DNA of 5,835 nucleotides from Winogradskyella sp. (lineage in GTDB: Bacteria > Bacteroidota > Bacteroidia > Flavobacteriales > Flavobacteriaceae): NCBI GenBank assembly GCA_030149115.1, contig JASBSE010000085.1, positions 1 through 5,835 on the forward strand, given 5' to 3'. Below the pieces are notes generated by a model, which saw nothing but the letters and a program-made list of their open reading frames with translations, made no database searches and was not told the origin of the DNA. Below are positions 5,831 through 5,835 of the stretch, one piece after another (within the stretch, counting starts at the first letter, position 1; the number at the start of each line of letters is the position of its first letter). The position numbers and the translations under genes were made by a program.

Positions 5831-5835
5831 GCTGG

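Overview
The window looks like chromosomal DNA from a Flavobacteriaceae bacterium (Bacteroidota). The DNA is AT-rich and no gene has a clear Shine-Dalgarno sequence; the starts sit behind A-rich leaders instead. Three intergenic regions carry the Bacteroidota -7 box TAnnTTTG. The gene set mutY, ssb, gldE, gldD is typical of gliding Flavobacteria with type IX secretion.

Layout, left to right. (1) Bases 1-29 hold the last codons of an upstream plus-strand gene. Its end, SVGAKIKF-stop, is what an outer-membrane beta-barrel terminus looks like. (2) Eleven bases later begins a 547-residue acidic lipoprotein with a choice-of-anchor-J-like domain set among three copies of a short degenerate beta-rich module. 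(3) A 30-bp perfect palindrome (1708-1737) serves as a shared terminator for this gene and for the convergent minus-strand cluster. (4) The minus-strand cluster reads mutY (5275-4226), ssb (4150-3707), gldE (3690-2377), gldD (2327-1755). Candidate -7 boxes lie before mutY and before ssb. gldE has only 16 bases upstream and must be read from ssb. A perfect 7-bp hairpin with a 4-base loop sits 5 bases before the gldD start codon. (5) On the plus strand, divergent from mutY, is an HU-family DNA-binding protein gene with a good Bacteroidota promoter. It is followed by a 29-residue, extremely basic ORF that ends 5 bases before the window does.

The central cluster joins DNA maintenance (mismatch glycosylase MutY, single-strand binding protein) to gliding motility (GldE, a CNNM/CorC-type membrane protein, and GldD, a lipoprotein). 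This order is, to my knowledge, conserved in gliding Flavobacteria. HU and the small basic protein are nucleic-acid binding by composition or family. The left-hand lipoprotein and the truncated barrel gene probably form a separate outer-membrane operon.

I see no mobile element, CRISPR array, tRNA or rRNA, and no convincing new multi-gene system. The items most worth following are the 29-residue basic protein, the three-module lipoprotein and the hairpin at the gldD start. No stretch over 300 bases lacks a gene.
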